Positions 34,525-43,956 of a DNA stretch of 64,000 nucleotides are shown here, one piece after another. Under the pieces are notes generated by a model. The model saw only the letters and a list, made by a program, of their open reading frames with translations, did not search any database and was not told the DNA's origin. The stretch covers positions 154,987 through 218,986 of the forward strand of contig JAEYRB010000010.1 in assembly GCA_023409735.1 (NCBI GenBank), given 5' to 3'. Position 1 is the stretch's first letter, and the number at the start of each line of letters is the position of its first letter. A program made the position numbers and the translations under genes. This stretch comes from Bacillota bacterium (GTDB taxonomy: Bacteria > Bacillota > Clostridia > Acetivibrionales > DTU013).

Positions 34525-34864
34525 TGTTAGAGGTTACTGTTTAGACACCCTCTTTACTGGAGCTATTGTGCAATGTAAGAACACCAATAAGCGTAATGCA
34601 GCCTAGAGATATCTTGTCAGAGCGAAGATCAGCAAGTCGACTGTTTGAGGAAAAATGCTTCATCTTATTTTACTCCGAAGCATTTTTACGAGTTTCGACT
34701 TCCTAGTGCTTTTACTTTGTAAAAGCATTACATTAATGTAGCCTCTTTTTAGCGCTTGCGCTAAAAAATACTTGCTTAACTAGATAGCTCTTGCAAATGG
34801 AGCATCAGTTTCGTCATTGTGCAATAGCTCCGTAGATTTTATGTCTGAACAGTAACTGTTAGAG
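34525..34864. mobile_element. MITE-like non-autonomous element with 8-bp target duplication
   Basis: The element (34533-34856, 324 bp) has imperfect terminal inverted repeats of 42-43 bp: both ends begin GTTACTGTT(T/C)AGACA and continue to GGAGCTATTG..CAATG. It is flanked by a perfect direct repeat TGTTAGAG (34525-34532 and 34857-34864). Inside are three strong hairpins (AAAAATGCTTC, TGCTTTTAC and TTTTTAGCGC stems) and no coding frame. Eight-base duplications are made by IS66, IS6, ISL3 and IS256 families, so a parent in one of these is likely. Confidence 0.85.
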
Positions 34865-35058
34865 CATAAAGATGTGCAAAAATACAAGTATGGTGTAAAT
34901 TATTAAATATAATGGAAATTATAGGGCGTAAATGAGCAGAATTTCAAGTACGGTGCAGATGTATAGGCGAAAACTAATGTTTCATGCGGTAATTAATGAA
35001 ATAATTCTATGCTTTGAACGATAATGGCAAGTGTTATGTAAACAATGGTAGCAAATGC

Positions 35059-35136
35059 TGTTCCGTAGTTGAAAAACTGCACAAAAACTTGCGATTTTTC
35101 TAAAGACGTGTTCCGTAGTTGAAAAACTGCACAAAA
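35059..35136. repeat. 28-bp direct repeat, two identical copies
   Basis: TGTTCCGTAGTTGAAAAACT and the next eight bases are identical at 35059-35086 and 35109-35136, 50 bp apart. The gap 34865-35429 holds no other feature I can support. Confidence 0.8.
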
Positions 35137-35429
35137 TACTGAAAATTTACAAGAATTGTTCAGATATTTATTATATAGAACTAGCAAATACTCATTGGGT
35201 AGCGGTACTATGTATTTAGTTGACTCATGTCTTGACGAATTTCAAAATCTAATCGACAATATGAGTAACCGCCAATTCATAAAGTAGAGAACTACTGATA
35301 TACAACGGCGAATTAATGGAGCTAAGAGTTATAGTGAATAGTTCCTAATACTTAACGACGAATTGGGATCAAGTATAGGTATTATAAGAAGTAGAATTAA
35401 TATTGAAAAAAGTGTGTAGGGATAAAAAA

Positions 35430-35930
35430 ATGAAAAATTTATATATTGTCGGCGGCACAATGGGTGTTGGAAAGACGACCACATGTCGGATACTTAAAGC
35501 TAAATTACATAACAGCGTTTTCCTTGATGGCGACTGGTGCTGGGACATGGAACCTTTTCAGGTAACAAATGAAACCAAGGCCATGGTGATGGATAATATT
35601 TGTCACTTGCTTAACAACTTTATACGCTGCTCAGCATATGATAATATAATTTTCTGTTGGGTCATGCATGAGCAGGCAATTATTGACGATATTATATCAA
35701 GGCTTGACACTAGAGGCTGTTCCATAAGAAAAGTATCCTTGATCTGCAGTAGAGAGTCGCTCATTTGCAGGCTGAAAAAGGACGTGCGGGCTGGCCTAAG
35801 AAAAGAGGATGTAATTGAAAGAAGCCTCGCAAGAATTCCGCTTTACTATGCTTTGAACACTCAAAAAATTGATGTATCAAATATTACCCCTGAGCAGGCA
35901 GCACAAAAAATTATGGGAATATGTGACTAG
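35430..35930 (+). CDS. P-loop nucleoside/nucleotide kinase-like protein
   Basis: A 166-residue AAA_18/adenylate-kinase-like P-loop protein. Walker A is GGTMGVGKTTT at residues 7-17, followed by FLDGDWCWDMEPF, in which the Asp pair would bind Mg or substrate. A lid-like Arg-rich stretch (CRLKKDVRAGLRKED) lies near residue 120. Similar proteins are annotated as broad nucleotide kinases or shikimate-kinase-like; the substrate is unknown. The ATG at 35430 follows AGGGAT; an in-frame TTG at 35403 also exists. It stands alone. Confidence 0.75.
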   Translation: MKNLYIVGGTMGVGKTTTCRILKAKLHNSVFLDGDWCWDMEPFQVTNETKAMVMDNICHLLNNFIRCSAYDNIIFCWVMHEQAIIDDIISRLDTRGCSIRKVSLICSRESLICRLKKDVRAGLRKEDVIERSLARIPLYYALNTQKIDVSNITPEQAAQKIMGICD

Positions 35931-36706
35931 GATAAGCAGCTCGGCTAAATGTACCGTTTCAATGGCGATAATACCATCTCCGCGGCGATAATAACTTGTG
36001 AGAATCTTTATAGAATTGTTGATAAAAATATTTAATCGTGGATTATTTTCCACAGCCCAGACTAACAGCCCAGTTTACATGTTTGCTGCGACAATCTTTA
36101 TAGTCACAGTCTGTAAGCATGTGAGTGACTGAAGCTTTAACCTCACCAGAACTACGTGCAAATGGTCGTCTGGTACCAGCTGCAAGCAGTTTGTTAATAA
36201 GTTTCTGAAGTAATTCTTTAGGTAATGTTTGAAGTAGTCCTTTATCCTTCGGGGATGACTGTTTGTGTGAATTATCGATGTGATTATTACAGCATGCAGA
36301 AGGCATACGAAGCTTTATGCAGGGGGAATTGCTACATGCCTGTAGAATATCCGCAGAAAATATATCTTAAAACCAAGGTTGAGGGAAGCATTACGCTTAG
36401 ATAATACGAATAACATTACTAGCGGGATTATTACTGTAAAGTAAAAAAATAGGACTGTAAAAGCCGACATTGCCGTTGGAGAGAAATCTGTTTTTCAAAC
36501 CGCTGACAGCAAAAAGTTATTCTTAAAAATTAATCTTGACAGCATACAAAATATAGTAAAGTATATAATCATATGTCGGCTAATAACAAGGGGTCTAAAA
36601 GTACCTTATGTTAATGTTATATGGTTGATATTATTTCACTTAATGGTTGATATTATTTCACATACAGGATGAACATTAAATTCATCAGAAAGCTTGGGGT
36701 GCCAAA
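35931..36706. other. Intergenic region with little supported content
   Basis: This 776-base gap holds a direct 22-bp repeat (ATGGTTGATATTATTTCAC at 36621 and 36643). A leftward 87-codon frame at 36043-36306 and a 22-codon frame at about 36336 exist but lack convincing support. A TTGACA at 36536 and TATAAT at 36564 are 22 bp apart, too far for a normal promoter. Confidence 0.5.
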
Positions 36707-37603
36707 ATGACAGACTCGATAATAAAGCAGGCTGGGGAACAGGGAATAAGACTTGCCGTAATTCCAAGTGAATGTTTGAACGATGTAAAAAGCGATATTT
36801 CAAAGCTGGCAAATGAAAACGAGCTTAACGGTTTTCAAAAATGGATAACAGAAGAGCAGTATGTGCTCGATATACCTAAAGTTGCCTTTGAGGTAAGCTC
36901 AATTATTGTTGCTGTTTTTCCTGTTAAGCTTATTCATACTTTATATCATTATAAAGGAAGGTGTGCCAGAGACATCCTTGAATACTCGGAAATTGATGTG
37001 AGAGCAGTTGTTAAGCTTCTGGCCAAGCAAAATGGTTTTAATGCTGAGACTGTGGAATGGATTCCGGAAAAGCGTATTGCAGTTCGCAGTGGGTTATGCG
37101 AGTATGGAAGAAACAACATTGCATATTCGAAGGATTTTGGAAGCTTTATGGGAATTAATGTTTTTATAAGTGATCTATTACCTGAAAAGTACATCTGGCG
37201 TGAGGTCAAAAACGCTAATGCTTGTACCAACTGTGGCTTGTGCATAGAAAATTGCCCGACAGGTGCGATTTTGCATGATAGATTTTTAATTAATAATGAA
37301 TACTGTATAACAAAAGTCAATGAATGGGGTACACATGAAATGCCTGAATGGATTCCCAAGAAGGCGCATCACCATTTGACAGGATGTTTGCGTTGTCAGG
37401 ATATTTGCCCTATGAATAAGAAATGTTTTGCCGGCATATCGGATAAGGTCGAGTTTAACGATATAGAAACAGAGTACCTTTTATCGGACAAAAGTCATGC
37501 AGCACCTGATGGTCTGAAGGAAAAGTTGGAAAAATGTCACATTGATTCAGCCTATGAAAGCTTGCCGAGAAACCTGCGGCTGATGCTTGATAATGCGGAA
37601 TAA
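36707..37603 (+). CDS. QueG-like 4Fe-4S double-cluster protein
   Basis: A 298-residue iron-sulfur protein related to the C-terminal part of epoxyqueuosine reductase QueG. Cluster motifs are CTNCGLCIENCPTGAI near residue 175 and CLRCQDICPMNKKC near 232. The N-terminal half has the QueG-type VRSGLCEYGRNNIAYSKDFGSFMGI. The lengths and neighbours differ from true QueG, and many clostridia have several such paralogues, so tRNA modification is only one option. GGGGTG precedes the start. The exonuclease gene follows 18 bp later and is probably cotranscribed. Confidence 0.8.
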   Translation: MTDSIIKQAGEQGIRLAVIPSECLNDVKSDISKLANENELNGFQKWITEEQYVLDIPKVAFEVSSIIVAVFPVKLIHTLYHYKGRCARDILEYSEIDVRAVVKLLAKQNGFNAETVEWIPEKRIAVRSGLCEYGRNNIAYSKDFGSFMGINVFISDLLPEKYIWREVKNANACTNCGLCIENCPTGAILHDRFLINNEYCITKVNEWGTHEMPEWIPKKAHHHLTGCLRCQDICPMNKKCFAGISDKVEFNDIETEYLLSDKSHAAPDGLKEKLEKCHIDSAYESLPRNLRLMLDNAE

Positions 37604-37621
37604 TTACTGGGAGGCTTTAAA

Positions 37622-38245
37622 ATGGTAAATCGCTGTATTGCATTTGATGTAGAAACTCCAAGCTATGCAAATGACCGTATTAGCGCTATCGGTATAACGG
37701 TCATCGACAATGGTGTTATTGTTGACGATTTCTATTCTCTTGTAAATCCGGAGGTTCACTTTGATCCATTCAATATCCGTCTCACAGGTATTACACCGAA
37801 GATGGTAGCAGATCAGCCAACATTTCCACGACTTTGGGAGAAGATAGAGCAAGTTATGGGCAGCGGCCTGCTGATTGCCCATAATGCACCTTTTGATATG
37901 GGTGTACTGGCACAATGCTTGAACGCTTATGGAATAGAATGGCAGCCTTTTACATATTACGCCTGCACCTGTGCAATGGGACGGGCCTGCTATCCGAAGC
38001 TCGAAAATCACAAACTAAACACACTTTGTGATTATTTGGGTTTCGAGCTCGATCATCACAATGCCGGAAGTGACAGCCGCGCCTGTGCCATGCTGCTGCT
38101 GAATTACATACAGCATGGTTTGAAGACTGATCGTTTTATGAGACGGTATGATTTGATACAGCGTTGTACAATTCGTCAGACTCCGAAATCACAGCCAAGT
38201 GAGGAAACAAAACAGTTTCACAAAATGAAAACACTGCTTGGTTAA
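37622..38245 (+). CDS. 3'-5' exonuclease, DnaQ/DEDDh family
   Basis: A 207-residue DEDDh exonuclease. Exo I is AFDVETPS with the catalytic Asp and Glu, Exo II is LIAHNAPFDMGVL, and Exo III is HHNAGSDSRA with the catalytic His and Asp. It resembles the epsilon subunit of DNA polymerase III and stand-alone proofreading or RNA-trimming exonucleases. The start follows GGGAGG and lies 18 bp after the QueG-like gene. The role (repair, RNA turnover) is not decided by sequence. Confidence 0.88.
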   Translation: MVNRCIAFDVETPSYANDRISAIGITVIDNGVIVDDFYSLVNPEVHFDPFNIRLTGITPKMVADQPTFPRLWEKIEQVMGSGLLIAHNAPFDMGVLAQCLNAYGIEWQPFTYYACTCAMGRACYPKLENHKLNTLCDYLGFELDHHNAGSDSRACAMLLLNYIQHGLKTDRFMRRYDLIQRCTIRQTPKSQPSEETKQFHKMKTLLG

Positions 38246-38541
38246 TTTCAATCATTTCTGGTCTGGAGTCCGAAGGTATAATATCTATTTCCGTTCTGTT
38301 CCCTATGTCCGGATAATACCGGAATCATTTTCTTCAATTGAATATACCAGGGCACCGGACAGGAACTCTGCATATTTCTGCACTATGTGACCTTGTCATT
38401 GGTAAATAATTCCTTAAATTTTATTCAATAAACCCATATTCAGTCTAGATCTATATTGTCAGCGGTGAGACTGCATTTAAGGTAGGTGTGTGGCACTGAC
38501 AAGATACAAACTGAATAGGACAAAAAAATTTTTGTAAAGTA
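38246..38541. other. Intergenic region, no gene seen
   Basis: The gap between the exonuclease gene and the GntR promoter. A GTCCGGATAATACCGGAAT hairpin at about 38308 has no T run. Nothing else is supported. Confidence 0.4.
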
Positions 38542-38586
38542 TTGACATACTACTTTGTTGGATGTATAGTTAATTACATAAGTAAT
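38542..38586 (+). promoter_or_regulatory. Promoter and candidate GntR operator
   Basis: A -35 TTGACA (38542-38547) and -10 TATAGT (38565-38570), 17-bp spacer, then the inverted repeat ATTAC-ATAA-GTAAT (38573-38586) overlapping the start of transcription. Repression by the first gene product is likely. Confidence 0.75.
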
Positions 38587-38652
38587 GAACCGAGGTGCCA
38601 ATGAACTAAGGCAGCCAGTTAACTATTTAATTAATGAATGGAGGTGCAAAGG

Positions 38653-39027
38653 TTGAAGCTGGACTTTAGTAATGAAAAATCTATTTACCTTCAGATTGCC
38701 GAGAGTATTGAGGATGATATTATCCGGGGCGTAATAGAAGAGGAAACACAGATCCCTTCGATAAACCAGATGGCTGTCCTGTATAAAATAAATCCTGCTA
38801 CGGCAGGCAAAGGCATAAATGTATTGGTAGACCGTGAAATTGTATACAAGAAGAGAGGTATAGGTATGTTTGTTGCAAGCGGTGCAAAAAAGAGAATTCA
38901 AGAGTCAAGGAAAAGCATCTTTTATGAAAAATATATCATGGCTTTGATTGAAGAAGCAAGAAAACTCGGTTTGGGGACCACTGAGCTGATTGAAATGATA
39001 AAGAAGGGGGCAGAAGAAGATGAGTGA
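38653..39027 (+). CDS. GntR family regulator (YtrA-like)
   Basis: A 124-residue short GntR regulator: winged helix at residues 10-75 (YLQIAESIEDDIIRGVI, then SINQMAVLYKINPATAGKGI) and a short C-terminal helical tail, as in the YtrA subfamily. The TTG at 38653 lies 8 nt after GGAGG (38640-38644); an ATG at 38638 overlaps that site. It overlaps the ABC ATPase gene by 8 nt. YtrA-type regulators control cell-envelope-responsive ABC operons. Confidence 0.88.
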   Translation: MKLDFSNEKSIYLQIAESIEDDIIRGVIEEETQIPSINQMAVLYKINPATAGKGINVLVDREIVYKKRGIGMFVASGAKKRIQESRKSIFYEKYIMALIEEARKLGLGTTELIEMIKKGAEEDE

Positions 39028-39892
39028 GTTTATACTGGAAACAAAAAACCTCAATAAAAGTTATGGCAATGTTAAGGCACTGCAGGATTTTTCTATAAGG
39101 ATTGAGGAAAACAAAATATATGGCCTGCTCGGACGTAATGGCGCGGGTAAAACGACATTTTTGAATTTGATCTCGTCCAGGATATTTGCAGAAAGCGGCG
39201 AAATTCTAATGCATGGACAAAACGTTGTGGAGAATGGAGAGCTTCTGCCGAAAATATGCTATATCCCGGAAAAAAACTATTTTATTCCCACCATGCGCGT
39301 TTCGGAAATACTAAAAAATGCTGCAACATTTTTTGAAAACTTCGATTATGAATATTCTAAGGAGCTTTGTGCGAAGTTTGGCATAAATCCAAGAAAAAAA
39401 TATAAGGCTCTTTCAAGAGGTTATGAATCAATTATTCGCGTCATAATTGGTTTGTCCTCCAGAGCTCCGCTGACCATATTTGATGAACCTGTCCTGGGCC
39501 TTGACGCTTCAGTTAGAGATCTGTTCTACAGGGAGCTTATTGAGGATTATACTAAGCATCCCCGTACCTATGTCATTTCTACACATCTGATCGAGGAATC
39601 TGCTGACGTGTTTGAGGAAGCCATCATTATTAAGGAGGGTGTGCTAATTGAACAGTTAACTGTAGAGGAGTTAAAGGAAAGGGCTCACTATATTTCGGGT
39701 AAGGCAGATGATGTGGATAAAATAGTAAGAGGCATGAACGTGCTTCACAGTGAAATGATCGGTAATGTCAAGATTTGTTCCGTCTTTGAAGCATTATCAG
39801 GTGAAGTCCTTGAGAAGCTTTCGTCAAATAATGTAGACATGTCACCTATCCCGTTCCAGAAGCTGTTTATATACCTTACAAACAAGAATTAG
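39020..39892 (+). CDS. ABC transporter ATP-binding protein (YtrB-like)
   Basis: A 290-residue ATPase with Walker A GRNGAGKTT and Walker B LTIFDEPVLGLD, and switch His in ISTHLIEES. The signature is unusual, LSRGYES instead of LSGGQ, as is usual in the YtrB subfamily. The C-terminal 80 residues are an extension. It is translated in overlap with the GntR gene and followed 11 bp later by the permease, with an AGGAGG site. Substrate unknown; relatives respond to cell-wall antibiotics. Confidence 0.92.
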   Translation: MSEFILETKNLNKSYGNVKALQDFSIRIEENKIYGLLGRNGAGKTTFLNLISSRIFAESGEILMHGQNVVENGELLPKICYIPEKNYFIPTMRVSEILKNAATFFENFDYEYSKELCAKFGINPRKKYKALSRGYESIIRVIIGLSSRAPLTIFDEPVLGLDASVRDLFYRELIEDYTKHPRTYVISTHLIEESADVFEEAIIIKEGVLIEQLTVEELKERAHYISGKADDVDKIVRGMNVLHSEMIGNVKICSVFEALSGEVLEKLSSNNVDMSPIPFQKLFIYLTNKN

Positions 39893-39903
39893 GAGGAATT
39901 AAC

Positions 39904-40638
39904 ATGAACAGATTTGCTAAATGCATTCAATTTCAGCTTAAATCAATGGCCATAAGCACACTTGTTTATACCGCAATATATTATGTAGCTTGTATACTGC
40001 TTTTCACTATTGTGAGCATCAGCATAGATACTTCAGATAGTAGCAACAGCATTAGCTCCGGCTTTTATATAGGGAGCGCCATTTTTGCCATGATATATGT
40101 CATGTCAAACTATAGAACCAATTTCAATTATCTGATGATATTCGGCAACTCCAGAAAGAACATATTTTTCTCATTTGCCGTTACAGCCTTGGTCATGTCA
40201 GCTGCGCTATCCCTGATTTCTGTTTTGACACAGTGGTTTGAGGAGGTTGTTCTTCCGACTCCCGCCTTCGGGGCTTCCATAAGCTTACTTAAACTTGCCT
40301 ATGGAAATACAAATATTGCATTAGAGTTCTTATATTATTCAGCATTATTCATTCTGATTTGTTCTTTTGCGATGTTGTACAGTTCATTGGCCTATAAACT
40401 AGGTAAAGTGTTTATTACGGTGTTCTGGGTAGTTTTTGGCCTCTCATTTATTATTCTTCCGATGTCTGCAGGCTTAAATACACCGTTTGCCAGCTTTATT
40501 TTAAATGCATTGATAGCCTTTTTCCGAATAGGTACCTCCAACGGTATCCTATTGGCACCTGTCAATTTCATTATCGCATCGGTATTATTTGCTGCAATAA
40601 CCTATCTGCTCTCACGCAGGCAGCCGCAAACCGCATAA
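39904..40638 (+). CDS. ABC transporter membrane protein of the GntR operon
   Basis: A 244-residue integral membrane protein with about six hydrophobic segments (residues 18-40, 55-75, 88-115, 145-165, 178-200, 215-235). It is the membrane partner of the ATPase before it. No soluble or catalytic motif is seen. The gene closes the gntR-ABC operon; no clear terminator follows. Confidence 0.85.
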   Translation: MNRFAKCIQFQLKSMAISTLVYTAIYYVACILLFTIVSISIDTSDSSNSISSGFYIGSAIFAMIYVMSNYRTNFNYLMIFGNSRKNIFFSFAVTALVMSAALSLISVLTQWFEEVVLPTPAFGASISLLKLAYGNTNIALEFLYYSALFILICSFAMLYSSLAYKLGKVFITVFWVVFGLSFIILPMSAGLNTPFASFILNALIAFFRIGTSNGILLAPVNFIIASVLFAAITYLLSRRQPQTA

Positions 40639-40684
40639 AGCTAAAGCCGGGTTCAAAAATTGATGGTATGTGCTCCGGGGCCTT

Positions 40685-40772
40685 GCTACCCACGCACAGG
40701 TGGAAGCCAATTATCAACGAAGCTATCACCAATGATTATTATGTTGCGCTACCCACGCACAGGTAGGAGCCA
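40685..40772. repeat. 25-bp direct repeat, two copies 63 bp apart
   Basis: GCTACCCACGCACAGGTGGA (plus AGCCA) at 40685 and a one-base variant at 40748, in the gap between convergent genes. Confidence 0.8.
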
Positions 40773-40803
40773 TACTAAATAACCTGTTAGCTAAAGTTTA
40801 GGT

Positions 40804-42651
40804 TTACCCCAGAGCATATTCTATCAGCCAGTCGTTAACCTGAAGTATATATGCAAGCATTTGCGGTCCTGCCATCAGCTGCCCAAACCACGGTTTGCCA
40901 TAGTCCTTTGGAATTGAAAGAAAGTGTTCAACCTTATCGCGGCTTATGAATCGGTTGACCGGCGACTCACGATTATTAAGCACCTTATAAAACTCCTGAA
41001 TAAGTAAAGCCTCGTATTCCGGATTGTACGTTTTGGGATACGGGGACTTTTTACGCCATAAAAGCTCGTCAGGAAGTAATCCACGGCAGGCATTGCGCAG
41101 AAGTGATTTTTCGACTCCGTCTTTGTATTTCATGCTCCATGGCACATTGTAGAGATATTCGATTATTCTATGATCGGCAAACGGAACTCGTGCTTCAAGT
41201 CCACACGACATACTCATCCTGTCCATGCGGTCAAGTAGTGTTGACATAAACCAACGCATATTCAGATAACTGATTTCACGATGACGTGTTTCCTCAGGAC
41301 TTTCTTCGCCTTCAAGCTTTGGTGTTTCACTTATTGATTCCTTATAACGCTGGCGTATATATGGCTTAAGTTCAAGCCTGGCTATTGTTTCGTCATTTAA
41401 CAGCATTGTTCTTGCTGCCAGGTCAGTTGACCATGGAAATCCATCTGTGTTAAACAGTTCTTCCCTGTAGAACCATGGATAGCCGCCGAATATTTCATCA
41501 GCACATTCTCCGGTCAGAACAACTTTATTCTGCTGCTTGACCAGCGAACAAAAATACATTAACGACGCATCAACATCGGTCATGCCCGGCAGATCCTTTG
41601 CGCGCATTGCTGCAGGAAGCATATCTACCAATTCTTTCTCATTACATTCGAGGTAAGCATGATTGAGGGGAAATGCTTTAATCATTTTCTCAACATACGG
41701 ACGGTCACGGGTAGGCTGAAACTGATTAGAGGCAAAGTACTTGTCGTTGCCGCTGAAGTCAAAGGAAAAGGTATTGAGCATCATACCGTCACGACACATG
41801 AAATCGGCTGCTACCGCGGTTACAATGCTTGAGTCGAGCCCGCCGGATAAGAATGTGCAAACTGGAATATCTGATACCATCTGTCGTGTGATTGCATCTT
41901 TAACAAGAAATGAGACATTATCTACGGTCTGCTCATAGCTGTCAGCATGCCTTGCCGCTTTAAGCCTCCAGTAATTGTGTTCGGTGAATCCGTCCTGTGA
42001 AAATATAGCATAATTTCCCGGGAGTATCTCATTTATACCATGAAAAACTCCACAACCTGCGGTTCTCGAAGGCCCGAGTCCGAAAATCTCCCTAAGACTG
42101 TTATCATCAATTGCAGGATGGACCCCCGGATGTCTGAAAAGTGCTTTAATTTCTGAACCGAAAACCAGCAGATTGTTTTTTAGAGAATAGAAAAGGGGCT
42201 TGACTCCAACGCGATCACGGCATAGCATGAGCCGCTTTTCTCTGTCATCCCAGATAGCAAACGCAAAAATGCCATTGAGCTGTGATACAAATTCCGGGCC
42301 GTATTCTATGTATGAATAAAGAATAACCTCTGTATCACCGGTTGTTTCAAAGACATAGCCCTTTTGCTTCAGAGGAGCCGACAGTTCGTCTGTATTATAT
42401 ATTTCTCCATTATATATGATTATATAATCATAACCGCCGACTCTGCGCTGCATTGGCTGAATGGCGCCCTCAATATCTCTTATCGAAAGCCTGGAATGGG
42501 CAAAGCCGATATTTCTATCTAAAAAGCTTCCTGCCTGATCTCCTCCGCGATGATCAATTCTTTCTCTCATTGATGTAAGTATCCTATCCCAATAATCTGC
42601 TTTATTTAAATAATTATCATGGTAATTACAAAAACCTGCTATACCGCACAT
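40804..42651 (-). CDS. asnB: Asparagine synthetase, glutamine-hydrolysing, long form
   Basis: A 615-residue asparagine synthetase. Cys2 in MCGIAGFCN is the amidotransferase nucleophile, with NGEIYNTDEL for glutamine binding and the PP-loop SGGLDSS near residue 265 of the synthetase domain. It is more like the Bacillus AsnB/AsnO long type than the 526-residue copy at 17 kb. GAGGGG precedes the start. Its leader holds a terminator hairpin and copy C of the leader element, so transcription is probably conditional. Confidence 0.95.
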   Translation of the reverse strand: MCGIAGFCNYHDNYLNKADYWDRILTSMRERIDHRGGDQAGSFLDRNIGFAHSRLSIRDIEGAIQPMQRRVGGYDYIIIYNGEIYNTDELSAPLKQKGYVFETTGDTEVILYSYIEYGPEFVSQLNGIFAFAIWDDREKRLMLCRDRVGVKPLFYSLKNNLLVFGSEIKALFRHPGVHPAIDDNSLREIFGLGPSRTAGCGVFHGINEILPGNYAIFSQDGFTEHNYWRLKAARHADSYEQTVDNVSFLVKDAITRQMVSDIPVCTFLSGGLDSSIVTAVAADFMCRDGMMLNTFSFDFSGNDKYFASNQFQPTRDRPYVEKMIKAFPLNHAYLECNEKELVDMLPAAMRAKDLPGMTDVDASLMYFCSLVKQQNKVVLTGECADEIFGGYPWFYREELFNTDGFPWSTDLAARTMLLNDETIARLELKPYIRQRYKESISETPKLEGEESPEETRHREISYLNMRWFMSTLLDRMDRMSMSCGLEARVPFADHRIIEYLYNVPWSMKYKDGVEKSLLRNACRGLLPDELLWRKKSPYPKTYNPEYEALLIQEFYKVLNNRESPVNRFISRDKVEHFLSIPKDYGKPWFGQLMAGPQMLAYILQVNDWLIEYALG

Positions 42652-42667
42652 AAAATCCCCTCAATCC

Positions 42668-42735
42668 AATAAAAGTCTCTGGGGCATCGAACCCCCATCG
42701 CCTTTTTGCTGTAGACCTTTGGTCAACGCCATTAA
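42668..42735 (-). promoter_or_regulatory. Copy C of the four-copy leader RNA element (before the long asnB)
   Basis: Read leftwards: TTAATGGCGTTG, hairpin GACC-AAA-GGTC, TACAGCAAAAAGGCG, hairpin GGGG-GTTCGATG-CCCC and GAGACTTTTATTGG. The hairpin pairs GACC/GGTC where copies A and D have GCC(T/C)/GGGC, a compensatory change. It starts inside the T run of a terminator. Confidence 0.7.
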
Positions 42736-42769
42736 AAAAAGGCGCTCCTCTAAAAAGAAAAGCGCCTTT
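42733..42769 (-). terminator. Leader terminator of the long asnB gene
   Basis: GGCGCT pairs with AGCGCC around a T/A-rich loop, followed by seven T on the leftward transcript. A TATACT box at about 42790 suggests transcription starts only a few bases before it. Confidence 0.75.
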
Positions 42770-42973
42770 GCTTTACAGTCTAGTATATGCAGTATGCAGC
42801 CCGAGGTTACAACTTCTCAAGCTCCTGTTTGTATGTTGAATAATTTCACTCTTTAGAAAAATAATATTAAGCAACAAGCATCAGCCTCGCACAGATGTAT
42901 AGAAAATACGCTTATTTCTGTCACAGGGCTCTAAAACGGGCTGTATGCTTCTACTAAGTGCAATGTGCAGGAT

Positions 42974-43006
42974 TTTTAATTTATTCATTAGTGGAATAAA
43001 TTAAAA
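42974..43006. promoter_or_regulatory. Perfect 13-bp inverted repeat, candidate operator
   Basis: TTTTAATTTATTC and its exact complement flank ATTAGTG, 105 bp before rubrerythrin. AT-rich, without a T run after it. The rest of 42770-43110 shows no gene. Confidence 0.5.
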
Positions 43007-43110
43007 GGTTTCTCGGGAAAGATTGTGGAGAAACTATTAAAGGCTTTTAATAAAAAAGGTATTGTAAAAAAACTTATGAAAAATGTAATTTTATAAAGGA
43101 GGACAGTAAA

Positions 43111-43605
43111 ATGAGTAAAGACAAAACGCTTAATAACCTGATGGAGGCTTTTGCCGGAGAAGCTCAGGCCAACAGAAAATATCTGGCATATGCCAAAAAA
43201 GCTGAAAAGGATGGAAAAACAAATGCAGCAAAATTGTTTAGAGCAGCTTCTGATGCTGAGACATTACATGCATTAAAGCATTTTGAAGTTGCGGGAAAAA
43301 TCGGTTCAACCGAGGATAACTTGAAGGATGCAGTTGCAGGCGAGACTAGCGAGTTTACAGACATGTACCCTGATTTTGTGAAAGAAGCTGAATCGGATGG
43401 AAACAAAGCAGCGCTTATGTCCTTTTCTTTTGCTATGAAAGCGGAAGAGGTTCATGCGAAACTTTATAAAGAGGCGTTAGAAAACATAGATCAAACGGAA
43501 GAGGTTTTCTATTATCTCTGCCCTGTATGTGGAAACATCGAGAAGAGTCGTCCTGATAAATGCAGCATATGCGGTGTTCCGGGGGATAAGTTTATAAAGT
43601 ACTAA
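43111..43605 (+). CDS. Rubrerythrin
   Basis: A 164-residue rubrerythrin, a non-haem diiron peroxidase that protects anaerobes from peroxide. The N-terminal four-helix bundle has the iron ligands in EAFAGEAQANRKYLAYA and SDAETLHALKHFE, then EAESDGNKAA and FAMKAEEVHAKLY. The C-terminal rubredoxin domain has CPVCGNIE and CSICGVPGDKF. It is shorter than the classical 190-residue type. AAAGGAGG precedes the start. A perfect inverted repeat upstream may bind a peroxide-responsive regulator. Confidence 0.95.
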   Translation: MSKDKTLNNLMEAFAGEAQANRKYLAYAKKAEKDGKTNAAKLFRAASDAETLHALKHFEVAGKIGSTEDNLKDAVAGETSEFTDMYPDFVKEAESDGNKAALMSFSFAMKAEEVHAKLYKEALENIDQTEEVFYYLCPVCGNIEKSRPDKCSICGVPGDKFIKY

Positions 43606-43800
43606 GCTAGCAAATACAGTTTCCTTTAGCCAATTTGTGGAGGCCAATTATCACGTCTTTCACAACTGAAGAAATGTATATATCCTTAACTCGCCTGATA
43701 TTATTCTATACGGTAATGGCAAAGAGATGTTGTTATCTGCCGTGATTTTGTACTTTTTCACTACTATTTTTTCAGAAATGGATCATCTAAATATACAGAT
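43606..43800. other. Intergenic region, no gene seen
   Basis: Between rubrerythrin and the hairpin at 43801. No gene or signal supported. Confidence 0.4.
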
Positions 43801-43850
43801 AAAGGCCGCCATATGCGATACATGAGCGTATCAAGACGACGGCCTTTTTA
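43801..43850. terminator. Terminator-like hairpin, possibly bidirectional
   Basis: AAAGGCCG pairs with CGGCCTTTTT around a roughly 30-nt imperfect stem-loop, T run on the right and A run on the left. Confidence 0.6.
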
Positions 43851-43956
43851 CTGTTCGAAAACACTTGCTAGAAATCAGAGGGTTAATGCCCTGTTTGTAA
43901 AAGTAAGACAAGGTTAAAATACTCCATAAATATTCTGTGGTAAACGTCAAATGTGC

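Noticed and set aside
34533..34856. A complete insertion sequence
   Set aside because: No transposase frame fits in 324 bp; only a non-autonomous element is supported.
35059..35136. A two-repeat mini CRISPR array
   Set aside because: Only two copies, with a 22-base spacer that is too short, no dyad in the repeat typical of CRISPR and no cas gene.
36043..36306. An 87-codon leftward frame with fairly protein-like composition
   Set aside because: No ribosome site before the ATG, no recognised family and no operon partner; not strong enough to list as a gene.
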